From the NCBI GenBank assembly GCA_012295275.1, contig CM022678.1, forward strand, positions 5,015,777 through 5,079,776: a stretch of 64,000 nt of DNA. Reading direction: 5' to 3'. Under the pieces are notes generated by a model that saw nothing but the letters and a program-made list of their open reading frames with translations, made no database searches and was not told the DNA's origin. The stretch is from Chrysomallon squamiferum. Its lineage: Eukaryota > Mollusca > Gastropoda > Neomphalida > Peltospiridae. Every line of letters begins with the position of its first letter. Positions within the stretch are counted from its first letter, which is position 1. The translations under genes and the position numbers were made by a program. Positions 20,680 to 33,360 of the stretch are shown here, in pieces.

Positions 20680-21393
20680 ACAGGCAAATAAATAGACAAA
20701 TATATATTTAACAAAATAAATTTGTGTATGTATGTGTGTTAATATTTCATGCGTTTACCATCTGATGTCGGTAATGATGTTAGTTTTTACTTTTATTTAA
20801 TTATTTTTAATTATTATCGTTATTTTTAATTATTTCATTTTATAAATTATCTAATCGTAAAACGTTTGTGTAATATTTAGTTATTTAAAAATTGTTTCCG
20901 TTACGCTTTGTGGGTAAACTAATTTGATTTATCAATTCGTTACACGATTATTAAGCTCTTGCACAAAATTATAAACCAGATGTGGCAACTTCGTGCTGTG
21001 ATTCGACACGTATCATTTAAAAAAATTCGTCGTGGTTAACGCATATATATATTAGAGAGTGGACAGTGAAATAAGGTGTGGATTTGTCGCATGTAAACTA
21101 CTTTTTTTTTTATTATATATATATATATATATATTGATTGATAATCTAGACAAAATAAAACTATTAAGTAGTTATTAGAAAGGATGCACCAGGGACATTG
21201 TATTTTGGTGTGTGGTGCTCCTGTATTATAGTAAATAAAATTCAAATAGTTTGATTTGATTTGCGTATATTTGCTTTTCTGGTTTGCATATAATTTGCTT
21301 AGGGGAAATAACTCCGTTGATTCTTCCATACAATGAAAGGCTGTGGGTTGAAAGAGATACACTTCTTCTTCTTCTTCTTATTAATATATATAT

Positions 21394-21426
<33 letters not shown>

Positions 21427-21560
21427 CATATATATCTAGAGAGAGTCATTTTAATATGTTTTGTTATATTTTAATTTTTGTTATGAAATTATTAAAAATC
21501 TGTTTTTCTTCAGTTTTCTATTTGTAGTTTTACGAGGTTCTTACTATTTGGTAAAGTAAG

Positions 21561-21605
<45 letters not shown>

Positions 21606-22170
21606 CACTAAAAGTAGATAAAACAACAAAAAAGTCATATTTTTATTAATTAGTGACCTCCACACTTAAAGGTTTTCAGTACAAAACTCCAGAAGCAAAC
21701 CTATGACAGATGTTACTTTATTTCACGACAGGATAACCTGATAACGTTAGTTTCCAATCTGAAACATATAAAACATGTGACTGATGAATGATCTATATTT
21801 AGGAACGTTTGAATCGACACGTACACACTGTTTGATTTTACTGGATTATTTTCATAACACTCAGCAGCTATGTTCAAGGTTTGGACCCATCCAGTCTGTG
21901 TAGTATTTTTGCACTTTTTTGTCTGACCTGTTCCAAATACAGGATATTTAATCTGCTTCGAAAGAAAAAGATTCTATGCTGCATATGAAACTTGTATTGC
22001 TTTTGTACGCGTGTCCTTCATACGTGGGTGGGGTTGAAACTGAGCGAGATTTCAATAGGTTTAAAAAAGATTAACTAACATTAATAGGCTAATATTTATG
22101 GACGCGTTTTCTACTACTAAACAGAACGCGAATTAATTATTTAATTTTGTACCTGTCAACTGACCGAATA
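19401..22170. other. Intergenic: relics, simple repeats, no intact gene
   Basis: 19550-19960 holds pieces of the old module-3 relic (a reading GTGAAAGGAAGTAATGTAAG related to the VRANNVRIK stretch) and the adjoining block seen at 6800-6910. Simple repeats: TAAA at 20618-20682, CA at 21564-21608, TAGA near 21399-21425. 21240-21380 is a dispersed repeat. 21660-21790 resembles 25920-26050 and, reversed, 36300-36440. Confidence 0.5.
20618..20682. repeat. TAAA microsatellite
   Basis: Tetranucleotide run of about 16 units. Confidence 0.85.
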
Positions 22171-22271
22171 TCAACAGTTCAAAACTGTGACATTAATATC
22201 AACGAGAAAGGAAAAAGGTAGTTGAATAAAAATTAAAAGACAGAAAATAAATATTTTGTGTTTTTTTATTA

Positions 22272-23590
22272 TTACTTCTCCAGAAGAACCTAGCAGAAGG
22301 CCGACTGCCTTGAACACCAACCATCCTTTTTCCACACAGTCATTAGAACTGCCGTGACTTGCACCCGATCCGCGGTGTCTGCCCCACCAAGAATGACCGC
22401 CTGTCTCCCACCAGCCAACATGTCTTTTACTTGGGCTGTTTGCATTCACGTTGTCATAGTCTACCTGCAGCGCCACTCGAACCTGAGCTCCATTTTGTAT
22501 TGCTTTCTTCAACTCGGCCTTCGATCCGAATAATACATCACCATTTTTGTTCGTTGATAAAATCTTGGTCCATGGTCGCGTGTCCACAAACCAGCTGATT
22601 GTTTTCTTTTCCGTTGTTTCATGAACAGATGTACCGTTAACAAACAGGACATTTCGCGTGTTAACCGTCCCAGTCGTGTGCGCTCTCTGCAAGACCCTAA
22701 TCAACTGCCTGCCTCCTGGATTATTCAAATTCTGATAGATACGATTCAGAAGTTGTACGGAAACATGTTCCGACTTCGTCCTTACGTTATTTGCCTTTAT
22801 GGAATAGTTTCCAATAACAATCTTCACTCTGTGTGAAACCAGTTCAGAAACAGATCCGTCTTGTTCTTTTCCATTTCCGTGGTGGGTAACTACGTGTCGC
22901 CAGCAAGTGTCCGGAGATCATCCTGATGGTGCTACCGTAGTTGTGTTCTGTAATGGATAAGACGTAGTAGAGACATGTAAAGTGTTCTAAAACTGCTGAA
23001 CAGAAATATCTACGAAATACCACCCTGGCTGAAAATAACCTGAAAAATATCAGGTTCCAGAAAAACTGACTTGTGACCTTAAACGTTTCCATCCGAGGTA
23101 ATTTCTCTGGCATACAAATCGAGCATGAAACCATCGACAGAAACTGTAATGTCATGACCGTTTAGCACAGAGTCAGTAAGCGCCATTTTGCTTTCCTCTT
23201 TTGCTTCTTCAGTAAACTCGCTTACTAGGAGAAAGAAGCTGGCGACAAGGAGACTTTTTAGTAAACCATTGGATTCCCACAGTAGAACCGTTCGTCTGTG
23301 TCCATTCGTTCGTGTCCACTTTGTAGTACAGTTCCGCATAAAGTCCAGACGAGCAAACAAAAAAGAAACGAAGATAGAGATCATCTGCAAAAGTGTTCGA
23401 GACATTGTTACTCATATGCGTTCGAGATACAGAGTAATAAAAAGCTGTATCTCCAATGTAGGCTTCAGTGCCCCACAATGAAATCAGAAATCTAATTGGA
23501 TTCCTGTTAGACACAGATCCATAGATCCGCTAATTGCATTACCTTTGTCATCGTTCTCGTAGATCTTGTACCATCGACTGTCATATGTTT
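22272..23590 (-). pseudogene. Degraded divergent member of the secreted family
   Basis: Exon start at 23590 after a TATTTTTCAG acceptor; it opens with (E)TYDSRWYKIYENDDKGNAIS, so the usual Cys at residue 32 is lost. A frame break lies at about 23520. An extra four bases near 23215 break the frame relative to the fragment at 34.1 kb (PSKRVY-stop versus PSKFTEEA). The block 22827-22272 reads as modules 3 and 4 (VKANNVRTKS-like, SWFVDTRPWTKILSTNKNGD, GSSGEV) and then stops matching at 22272, missing the last 75 or so residues. Several breaks and a 3' truncation make it a pseudogene. Its upstream block is class A (24850-25090). Confidence 0.8.
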
Positions 23591-23754
23591 CTGAAAAATA
23601 ATATTACTTTTAATGTATTTGTAAGTGAGTTATATTTACTGTTTGAATGTTTAACTGTTAATCTCTATAGTGAAGCAGTTTACATTCTATTTCTACCAGT
23701 TAGAATTTCGAAATCGCAATAATAAGAAGAAATTAAAATAATATAAAATAAAAC

Positions 23755-23818
<64 letters not shown>

Positions 23819-24329
23819 AATAAATAAAAATAATAATAATTATTTAATAATGAGCTAAAAATACTAAAAATAAAAGTTGTTTTAAAAAATATCTGAAGAA
23901 AATTTAAACCAATACATAACATACCACATTATATATATGAGTCGTTGGCAATAAATATTAAATTTAATACATTGCAGTAGGAACTAAATCATACGAAACT
24001 GAAAAAAAACTGTTGATTATTCAAATTAATGAAAATGAATTAAAAGGATCTGAAGGACAAAATCTTTATCCTATATAGGCTTTTATTTATTTATTTATTT
24101 ATTTATTCTCATTATTTGTTTTCTTGTCCTTAGTTTTTAAATTATTATTTATGAATAATAGCTCACAAGTGATAAGTAATAATAGTATATTTTAGCGTTT
24201 ATTGTACAAAACTGTTCACGTGCTGCTTTAGAATAATAATAGTGTTGTCTGGAAAACAGATTTATATCTTATTGACGGATAACATTAGCATTACGTGACT
24301 ACACGGTCAGTTTAAAACAAAGTGGTCTG

Positions 24330-24385
24330 TGTGGAACCATGCCGTCGGTGACGTGTCTCATGGTGAACTCTGTAGTTTTATTATT
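24330..24385 (-). other. Possible degenerate signal exon of the 22-23.6 kb pseudogene
   Basis: On the minus strand an AAT run is followed by AAACTACAG|AGTTCACCATG, the same arrangement that precedes the true signal exons (acceptor, GAGTTCAT, ATG). The following frame (MRHVTDGMVPH) is not a signal peptide and stops after 20 codons. Low confidence, based on position and context only. Confidence 0.25.
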
Positions 24386-24849
24386 ATTATTATTCAACAC
24401 AAAACAATTTCGACGAAAAGGGCAAAAAAACAAACAAGGAATATACAGATGTGAATGATGAGCTCGAATGAGTTTTAATAGTAATTAATCTACCGAGTTG
24501 CAACAGTTATGCACAGAAATGCATGCATTGCATAGGATTTGGTATGATTATAGAAAAAAAAAAAAATCGTGTATTTTTCTTTCATTATAGACTTTTTCTA
24601 AACGTTGCTCTCAGTTCAAATGTCTATCTGCAGTGTTACCAGATTGTTATAATTTTTCGTAGAGTAACATGGATATTTACAGAATAACCTAAAACAGATT
24701 TTTGGGTTTATATATTGAAGTTACAAACATTTTGGTAAAAAGTAAAATCCATTTTAAAAGATAATCATCAAATGCAGACTTCTCTCTTTCTCTCACCAGG
24801 GAAAGACATTCTGTATTATTATTTTTTTCAATAAAGAAAATAAATGACT

Positions 24850-25090
24850 TAAGCTACCTTTAACCTGATCAGTGTCTCTGCAATCCTGTTCAGCTGTCAC
24901 ACACTATATAAAAATATACATGATATGTCTGGAAATGCTTCTATGTTAAATCACAGCTTGTAGTCGCAACATTTGGGTTTCAGTAACTTTGAAACAATTT
25001 ATTTCGCTTTATAAATCGGTAATAACGAAAAGAAATAAATAACGAACAAAGCTAATTGTTTGTGTGTCATTTCATTTCCAACCTTTCCTA
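24850..25090 (-). promoter_or_regulatory. Class A promoter and first exon upstream of the 22-23.6 kb pseudogene
   Basis: Related to 1-310 and 15150-15440: a CATTTGGGTTTCAGTAACTT element (plus-strand reading), a CTTTATAAATCGGTAA segment and an exon block ending at a GTAGCT-like donor near 24862. The donor is weaker (AAAG|GTAGCT) than in other copies. Confidence 0.5.
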
Positions 25091-26377
25091 GTAATAAAAA
25101 AATCTAGTGCAATATACATATATATATCGTTCGATAAGAAAATAATTCATACTATTCATCACTTATATGACTGAATTTATAAAAAAAAGTGGATATTTCT
25201 GTATTTGTTTTTTAATTGATAATAGAGGTTTTATAATCATTTCCTAAGCCGACAGTGTAAGAATTTGTAAAGAGTCCACTATAGGGTGCTAGATAGCAGT
25301 TACCTCAGTCCTGAGTTAAGTTCTTAAAAGATATGTTTCAAATATGATGTGTAACTAATGGGAGGATACTATCTCGTCTGGTTCTAGGATCCCTACCTCT
25401 AATTAGTTGTCTGTAATTAAGGTCTTGATATTCTGATAATAACTATAGAATATGTTTATTAAGAAAAAAAATAATAGTACAAATTAAATAAAGTAAAATA
25501 CTTTAAAAACATTGAATTAATTAGTTTGTAGTTGTTATCATCGTTAAGAAAAATGATGAATTTATTTGTAAAATGAATCACTGAACTAATACATAAAAGA
25601 AAATTCCTGTTAGAATAATTAACAATAGAATAGAAAGAAAGCAGAATAAGTTAATAAAATCTGAGAAATACTCCGTCTGTTGTACTAAAAAAAAAAAAAT
25701 AAAGCAAATACTTAAATATGTGAAAATTCAAAAACAATTCAACATCTTTTAGACCTTCGAATCTGAAATTATTATTATTAGTTGTTTTTTTTTTGGCCAC
25801 GTAAGTGTTTTTTTCTATGACTACAAAAATGTCTGAGAAAACCTTCACTATGTTCCATCTTGTAAAATTTCATTGATTTTTCTCTTTCACAGCTCAAAAA
25901 AAAAAAAAAAAAAAAAAATCGGAAAAGAAACATAGGTCTTTCAGTACACACATATTAGAAACACATATATAACAGATGTCGAATTAACGTCTGTGTATTC
26001 TGATAAAATCAGTTTCCAATCAGATATAATGCCACGAAAATAGAAAAGAAAACGTGCCTCTACACATAAAAATTATTTTAGGCAAGTATAATATTTCACT
26101 ACAGTGAAGAGGAATTTCCAACAATATTCACAACCAGTAAATTTGAATTTTGTTTTCGATTGGTTAAAAATGCAGAATGATTGGCGTGACACGAGTACTG
26201 TTCAGCATCAAACTCCAGCATCAGCGAATATTGACAACTTTTTTACAAGAGCAAAAACATTTCTGAAATGATCGATATCAGTGTTTTAAGGGTGTTCGGA
26301 TGACCAAGACAGAAAATGAGATACGTGAGTCGTAGGTTGATAGGATAGGACAACGTTCAGTGTAAAAGGCAAGAGTA

Positions 26378-26420
<43 letters not shown>

Positions 26421-26701
26421 AGAGAGAGAGAGAACACAGCAAAGTTTGAGAAAATAAGTCGGTGGTCGAAAAATGTGTAATGAGTTACTAGTATCTTTTT
26501 AAAAAGCAACATATTTGTTTTCTTATGATATATCTTAAAAGACAGTCCATATATTGTAGTGAGAGTTACACGTAATAAACAAGTTGGGGTTAGAAAACTT
26601 TAACGCGGCTGATTTTTTGACATTTACCTTAGTTTCCGTGAACACATCCTGACTGTATATGGCATGATACACTGTTAAAGAGAATACAACATCTTTATTA
26701 T

Positions 26702-26750
<49 letters not shown>

Positions 26751-26792
26751 TATTTCTAAACAAGAGACAAACTACTAACAGATTTAAAGTTC

Positions 26793-26823
<31 letters not shown>

Positions 26824-26903
26824 TTTCATTTTTTATTCTTTTTTTTATTATACTAATTAACTTAATTTTTGTTTAGGAAAGACGAACGAAATTAAGGAAA
26901 TCC

Positions 26904-26961
<58 letters not shown>

Positions 26962-27639
26962 TATGTTTAAAAATGTAAGAATAAATACTTCTGTTGTTTC
27001 CTTACTACTAAATAGATGCAATGTGTGTGTGTATGTATGAGTGTGTATGTGTGAGTGTGTGTGTGTCTTATTTTAACACATTTGATTTCCTCAACAGTTT
27101 GACCCCCCCTACAATAATAAAGAAATAATGTAAAATAAAAATTAAAATACCGATGATGCTTATACTTAACATTACAGAATTTGATTTGGGTGTTGAATCG
27201 TTTCTGATAATCAGTTATTAAGAGAAACAAGTTTTATGTTCTCTTCATTACTGACACATTCACACACACAAGAAAATACTTTTGTATAGCATAGTCAAAC
27301 ATATAATTCTAACCTTTCAGAATTGGGAAAATAATCTTATTTCTGGTGTAAGGTCACGGCTACTGGGAAATTTGTGATAATGAATCAGAATTTAACACGT
27401 AATAATCTCTAACTGCCTTCGCTAATTTCCGTAGACACATCGGCAGGTCAAAGGTAAAGAAAAATATGTTAAGTATATTATTACTAGTTCTACTGAAAAC
27501 AGGAACAATAATAATAATAATCATAAACAACAACAACAACAACAACAACAATAATAAAAATCATAATGATCATTTTTTAATAATAATAATAATAATAATA
27601 TTAACGAAAGTGAAAAAGATTATAATAAATAAATAAATA
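25091..27639. other. Intergenic, AT-rich, no gene recognised
   Basis: Contains A tracts (25895-25918; 26706-26746, 41 A), a GT run (26379-26417), a TTTA run (about 26797-26825) and AAT runs (26905-26959). 25920-26420 is loosely related to 21660-21790 and 35090-35300, so it is probably old duplicated flank. No convincing coding frame on either strand. Confidence 0.5.
26706..26746. repeat. 41-base A tract
   Basis: Could be a poly(A) tail of a retroposed sequence, but the upstream side shows no recognisable element and I saw no target-site duplication. Confidence 0.6.
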
Positions 27640-27888
27640 ATTTTAGTATCCTAGTATGCTATTAGCGGTGATAGATCGTACAAAATAACAATATAATAGG
27701 TTGAAATTTGGTTTCTTATTTTACGTCAATTGTGGTCCCAAACTTCGATTTATCTGAAGATTTTCTGCCCTACATCAAATTGCGCTTATTCTGCGATTTT
27801 AGCTGATGATTTTTTCACCTTCAAGGTTACTGCAACAGTCGATGTTGTAAGATTCATGAGATCCACCATGAAAGAACAGCCGTTTCTT
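27640..27888 (+). pseudogene. Fragment of intron end plus start of main exon, fused to the next promoter
   Basis: 27640-27825 matches the 3' end of the signal-exon intron of the family (compare 39420-39560). 27826-27885 matches the start of the main exon (TGCAACAGTCGATGTTGTAA aligning with the CNSRWRKVYE coding stretch). At about 27888 it switches directly into the class B promoter of the gene at 29.3 kb. It is a cut-off exon of a former upstream copy, marking a duplication breakpoint. Confidence 0.65.
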
Positions 27889-28049
27889 TTGATCATTTGA
27901 CTGAAGCCCACATGTTGCGACTACAAACTGTGATTTAACACAAAAACAAATTATCAGCTGGTTTGAATTTTTGTATAAATTTAAGACAGTCAGTGAATTT
28001 GTCACATTTGAAGAGAATCGCAGATATACTGAGCTAGTCAAGGGTAAGT
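27889..28049 (+). promoter_or_regulatory. Class B promoter and non-coding first exon of the 29.3 kb gene
   Basis: Begins with the conserved GATCATTTGACTGAAGCCCA element. TATAAAT lies at 27974-27980, then TTTGTCACATTTGAAGAGAA and the exon block up to 28043, followed by GTAAGT (28044-28049). A start about 25-35 bases after the TATA box would give a first exon of roughly 40 bases. The further-upstream part present in sister copies (as at 37225-37310) is replaced here by the exon fragment. Confidence 0.65.
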
Positions 28050-28391
28050 CCAATTCATATACCACTAACGTTGTTCGGACATCAAAGATATTTATTGGAA
28101 ATTTTGTCTTGCTTATTTATTTATTTACTTTTTAAATATTTCAACATCTATAATTAGTGACGCAGATTAGTAACTTCTTCCAGAACCTTTCGATTATTTT
28201 ACTTAGTTACCTTATTGTTATTTGAATACGAAGTTGACGAAAAAATGCATTTATCATTTTTAGTTATTAAAATTGTTGATGTCACCATCTGCTGGCCATT
28301 TTAAAATGGGTAAAATGCCTAGAATGTATCAGAACCATGATTTTTATTATTACCTGTACATCCAGGTTACTGTATTAAAATTATAACAAAA

Positions 28392-28457
<66 letters not shown>

Positions 28458-28737
28458 GACACATCAATCAAAATAGCATGTCCATAACTAGACTCTTTTC
28501 GAAATAAGGCAAAAACATTTAATCGCCGAGAGCAAAAACATTTCGACGAGGTATCTGCTATGTGATAAATCTTCTTTCATGACCGGTGTCTTTGAAGTCA
28601 GTTCTGTCTTTCATCCTAACGATGTCGGTAAACTTCAGACGGTAACCACAGTCATCAACGAATTCATTCAGTGGATATTGTTTCTATCGGAATAGCGATT
28701 TATATTTTATATTTTTTAAACAAAATCTTTGAATTCA

Positions 28738-28773
<36 letters not shown>

Positions 28774-29259
28774 TAATTAATTAATTTCGTTATGACGCAT
28801 TTGCCGGATAGCCTTAGTGTAATTACGGCACTGAATATATACAGATATAGATCGTTAAAAATATGTCTGTCCGTGCTTGCGAAAATATGTTTCAATTTAA
28901 TGTGACTGTTTATTTAAATTATAACATCCGATAATTGATAAAACTATGTGATTTCAAATAACGCATGGAAATTTTATCAATAAATGAGGAAATGTTTTAA
29001 AGTTAAGTTGAAACCACGAAAACAAAATATTTTTATTTGTCATTATTATTATGTATGAACTCTATAACCAATAAATAAAGTGAAATAAAATAAATAATAT
29101 ATATATAAAACTGAATAATAAAATAAAAACAAATATCAAAACCAAATATAACATACGAAAGTATTATATGCGTGTAGAGGTATTAATTTATATAGTATAT
29201 TATTTTAATTTATACTTGAATATTTGCTTATTCTTCCTTTTTCCCCTCTTCTAAATTTC

Positions 29260-29298
<39 letters not shown>

Positions 29299-29307
29299 CT
29301 ATTACAG
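28050..29307 (+). other. First intron of the 29.3 kb gene
   Basis: Runs from GTAAGT (28044) to ATTACAG (29301-29307). Holds ATT (28391-28457) and AAT (about 28739-28772) runs and the intron segment shared with 37500-38700, including CAGACGGTAACCACAGTCAT. An AAT run of about 39 bases sits just before the acceptor. No coding content. Confidence 0.6.
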
Positions 29308-29319
29308 GCTGAGTTCATT

Positions 29320-31214
29320 ATGAAGCGTGTTTCAAATCTACCACTCTTAGCGAAACTTCTCCTCGTTCTACTCACAACTACGACAGGAGGAACTGCAGAG
29401 CAATGTGGTAAGAATATCATCATTTCTTTTCTTTCTTTCTCACTTTAATATTTACTATTCTTTTACTTTCCATATTATTTAACTATAATTTATATAAAAC
29501 TATGTTAGAGATTGGACATCTGTTTCAATCAGACAGTGGTTTTGGGAAATAATTAAAAAATGAAGGGTATAAATTAATAAAGGATTTCATTTTTCATTTA
29601 GCTTCGATGTCTCTGAAGATGTTTTTCGCGCCATCAAATTGCGCTCATTTTACTATTTTAGAATTCTGTAACAGTCGATGGCGTAAAGTTTATGAGGTCG
29701 ACGACGAAGGAGCAGCTGTTTCTGGCAGCTATGACGAGCTTTTGGCTGCTGTCAAACGGGCGGAACCTGTAAGATATCTAATTCCATCATTAGGAGTAGA
29801 AGGCTACGCTGGTAACTGTGATATGACTGTTCTCTCCAGTGATGTTATCATTTTTGTTTCAACGTCATACGTAAGTAAATCCAGCTGGAAAACGTTTGAA
29901 GAAGAACCGTATCACCGCCTCTTAAGAATGACCACTAAAGGTCGGATACGCGAAAATAGGTTCAGTGTGAACAACTTCACGCAAATAAGATACATCGAGT
30001 ATAAAGCAGGAATCCAGTGGTTTGTTAAGAATTCATCGTGCATTTCGCTGATTCTAGAACACTCTGTGAGAAGGAAAGTAATTAATGGCTCATTAGAAAA
30101 GGTAATCTCATCAGTCGTATCTGGATACGACATCATAGAAACGTGGGTGAATATGTACACGGAACCATTTCGAAATATAAAAGTGACCGATGAGGGGATG
30201 GTCGTTGGACAATTTGTCTGGGACGTAACGATGAGACAAACTCCTCTTTGGAGCTTCATGGACGTCTACACAAGCGGACGTGCTGTAGGAAACTTTTATT
30301 TTCCAGGTCAGACGTTTCTTCGTCGAAGGATACTGAGGCGGAAAGGGAAATGGTTTGCCGACTCCTGCTGGAAACACGTGTTTACGAATGATGAAAATGG
30401 TGATGAAGTAGACGGATCTCTTTCTGAACTGATCTCTGCCGTTAAAGGCGGACACAGGGTGAAGGTAATTATGGGAAACTTCTCGATTGAGGCAGACAAC
30501 GTGAGGACAAAATCAAGACAGATATCTGCTCAGCTTTTGAATCGTCTGTATGCTCAAAAAGCAAATCGTAAATACAGAGGATTTTGGTTCTGGCAGATGG
30601 CGCATACGACGGGAACAGTGGGGACACTTAAACACAGGTTATTTGGCGGTACCTCTTTTGGTGAAGAAACGGAAAAGAAAACAATCAAATGGTTTGTTGA
30701 TACAAAACCATGGAAAACTATTTTGACAACAAACAAGAACGGCGATGTGGTGTTTGGATCGAAATCCGACTTGACAGCCGCTATTAAAAATGGTGCTGAT
30801 GTACGTGTGGCTATTAAGATCGATTCCAGCAAACCAGCTTCAAACACTCCTAGGAAAAGATATGTTGCTTGGTGGGAAATGGGCGGACATGGTGGATGGC
30901 TGTGGCACAGACACGGAGGATCACGTGGAAGACACCGCAGCTCATATGATTGTCCAAAACAGGTTTGGACATGCTTTAAGATTGACAATCTGGAGTTAGG
31001 TCCTTCTGGAGAGGTTTCTGCCGAGTTACTTCAGAGTGTCAGTACTGAAGAAGTGGGATCAAAGGAATTCAAAATAAAGAAAGATGCCTCCTGGAAATAC
31101 ATGATCATCACTACACAAGGTGATGTCGACGTCTTTCAGAGTGGTATAGGAGTTACCAGAAACGTCGGTCACTTTTCTTTTAAACGTGCCATCAAATGGT
31201 TTGTCAACTATTAA
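29320..31214 (+). CDS. Secreted four-module protein, intact reference copy
   Basis: Join 29320-29407 and 29662-31214 (intron GTAAGA...TATTTTAG, phase 1), 546 codons plus stop. Residues 1-26 are a signal peptide. Module 1: about 31-151 (SRWRKVYE, GSYDELLAAV, ending IQWFV). Module 2: 155-262 (NGSLEKVISSVVSG, ending KWFAD). Module 3: 266-375 (FTNDENGDEVDGSLSELISA, SAQLLNRLYA, ending IKWFVD). Module 4: 380-417 and 465-546 (GDVVFGSKSDL; GEVSAELLQSVS; ending AIKWFVNY), split by a Gly/His/Trp/Arg-rich linker. Sequons NNFT, NSS, NGS and GNFS suggest N-glycosylation. No transmembrane segment after the signal, so secreted. Function unknown; I do not recognise the module. Confidence 0.88.
29408..29661 (+). 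other. Intron between signal exon and main exon
   Basis: 254 bp with GTAAGAATATC donor and ACTATTTTAG acceptor. Much shorter than in the copies at 11.1-11.7 kb (622 bp) and 38.9-39.6 kb (676 bp). The short frame continuing through the donor is an unspliced artefact. Confidence 0.7.
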
Positions 31215-31330
31215 CTTTCGAATCTTACCACACACACACTCACACACACATATATACATATACACACACACACATACAAGCATTCAATAATAAAGGAAAC
31301 TAAAGTTGCTGTTGTTGTTGTTGTTGTTGC
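31215..31330 (+). other. 3' untranslated region with poly(A) signal
   Basis: CA repeats, then AATAAA at 31289-31294 followed by GGAAACTAAAG and a GTT run. The same layout follows the 41.1 kb gene and, on the other strand, the 8.76 kb gene. Confidence 0.7.
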
Positions 31331-31494
31331 TTTTCTTCTTTTTCTTCTTCTTTTTATTATTATTACTATTATTATTACTATTTTTTTACTCTAGCTCTCG
31401 CTTTTCAGTGTTTCTATGTGTTCCGTTTTTCTGCTGAATGTGGCGTATACACGGTTTTTTTCATTCTGAAAATGAAAGTTTACTGTTGAACGTC

Positions 31495-31525
<31 letters not shown>

Positions 31526-33360
31526 TCAAGACCAAAATTTTATTCAAATAAGATTCAATCATTTAATAGCACATAGGATGTTTTCGGCGTAAAATAGGCA
31601 GACTAAACTAAGTAATTTTAAACTCTTTTTTATCGAATATTTTTATTAATACAGTCTTACTTAAAATAAAATATACTAAAATAAAATGAAATAAATGTTC
31701 TCAAATGTCAGAAGGACTTAAAATAGTTATTTGCATGGATATCTCAAACAGATTGAGAATGAAAATTGGTCTTCAGTTTACAGTGATCAAAAAAATGTGG
31801 AGGATATCAATGAAACACCTCACAGAATCATGTTCATCGCGCATAATGAATAATTTAGAAATCTTCTGAACCGATACTTCAGTAGTAACATTTCAGTTAA
31901 AGAAAATATAATAATGATCCAGTCTGTGAAGCACATTTATGGAGATATCTGTAAGAAATGATGCCACGAGATAAACTGAAAGAAACAGACTCGTTCTATT
32001 TATTTTAAATGCGACTTAGGTAAAGCTTTGAGGTGTTAATGTAGTTTTAAAGAAAGAAAGAAAAGAAAACAAGTTGTCACTAACAATTTAATAGCGCAGT
32101 TTTTTTTTTTTTTTTTTTTTTAATCGTTATTTCCTTTTTTTATTTTATTTTTTTTTTTTTTTTTATTTTTTTTTTTTTTTTTGTGGGGTTGTCTTTTTGT
32201 TTTATTCTTTTTTTAAATAATGAAAGAATCTGAGACTCCGTGCAGCAAAGATTCGAGCATCCTGTCTTTTATATTTTAACAATAATTTCCTTATTTATTT
32301 TATTGGTTTCTTTCTTTGTTTATTCATTAATATTTTGTTTTGAATTGTCGACTTTTTTGTTCTTCTCGTTATTTTTTTCTTCTTGTTTTTTTATTATTTT
32401 CCTGTTGTTGTTTTTTTTTTTGGTAGATTTTTATATTTATTTTTTTTTTTTTTCATTTATTGTTTTTCTGCTTGTTCTTTTCTTTAAGAAAATCTACTCG
32501 GCACGTACCATGGTTTCCGTATGTTAATTACGTTATTGACAATGTCAATACGGAACGCGAATTACTAATAATTAAAAACTAGAATACCAGAATACTGATC
32601 AACATTGAATCAAACGGATAGACATGTGTTTCCTGTAACAAATTTCTAAAAACTATATACATTATATAGCGCAGACGTCAAAATAATGGAAACATTTGCA
32701 AAGATACTGCACTTATTCTAGTAGCACTAAAATTTTGCGGTTGGTGTTCCCAGTATCACTCTGTCCATAGCAAAGGTCAAATTGTTTGCTCACTCCAAGC
32801 TGCTGTTTTTCATCTATTTTTAAAAAGGATTATATCAGCATATTTCATGTTGAACGAAATTGACTTGACAGATCGCTCTAATGTCAAAACGACATAGCTA
32901 TGGCATAGCGGACCTGTTGAACAAAGACAGACACAGAAACGGAGTTTATTGATGGCTGAAAGGTGTGTGCTTCCATTTTATGTCTTCATTTAATAAACTT
33001 CACTGTCATCTGAGGCAATTTTAGCAGGAAAAATAAATACCTACAGCATCTCCTTGACAATAGTAGTAAAAAAACCCGCATATACACAAAAACGTGGAGT
33101 CTCGTTTTCATCATAGACACTGGCCGTCTTTCATCCTAATTATTATTTCCAGCTTAAAATATTTTTTTTTTAGTCCTCGATTCTGACGTACACCGGCTCA
33201 TTTCTTTCTGTTTCAAAATGCTAATGTCACTAAACATAAGGATTCATCATCCTGGGTTTCAGTGCAATATTTGTATATACTACCGCCAGTTATACCTATG
33301 TGTGATATTCCTCTATACAGCTTCATCAAATTCTACTTTCTGAAACACTTTCAAAACCAA
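31331..33360 (+). repeat. 3' flank of the 29.3 kb gene, inverted duplicate of the 4.2-5.2 and 7.2-8.5 kb flanks
   Basis: 31730-32000 matches 5020-5240 and 8390-8480 in reverse. 32470-32620 matches 4720-4840, 7560-7660 and 16680-16790 in reverse. 32640-32950 matches 7180-7530 in reverse, and 33195-33260 matches 4245-4310. T tracts at 31499-31526 and 32100-32180. Coding frames here are low-complexity Phe/Leu-rich artefacts. Confidence 0.55.

Noticed and set aside
26706-26746. Poly(A) tail of a retroposon
   Set aside because: No recognisable SINE or LINE body precedes it and no target duplication was visible, so it is listed only as an A tract.
29912-30455. Minus-strand frames of 114-144 codons within the 29.3 kb gene (and similar ones opposite the genes at 10, 18.7 and 40 kb)
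   Set aside because: Antisense shadows; the sense frame carries the family modules, splice sites and signal peptide.
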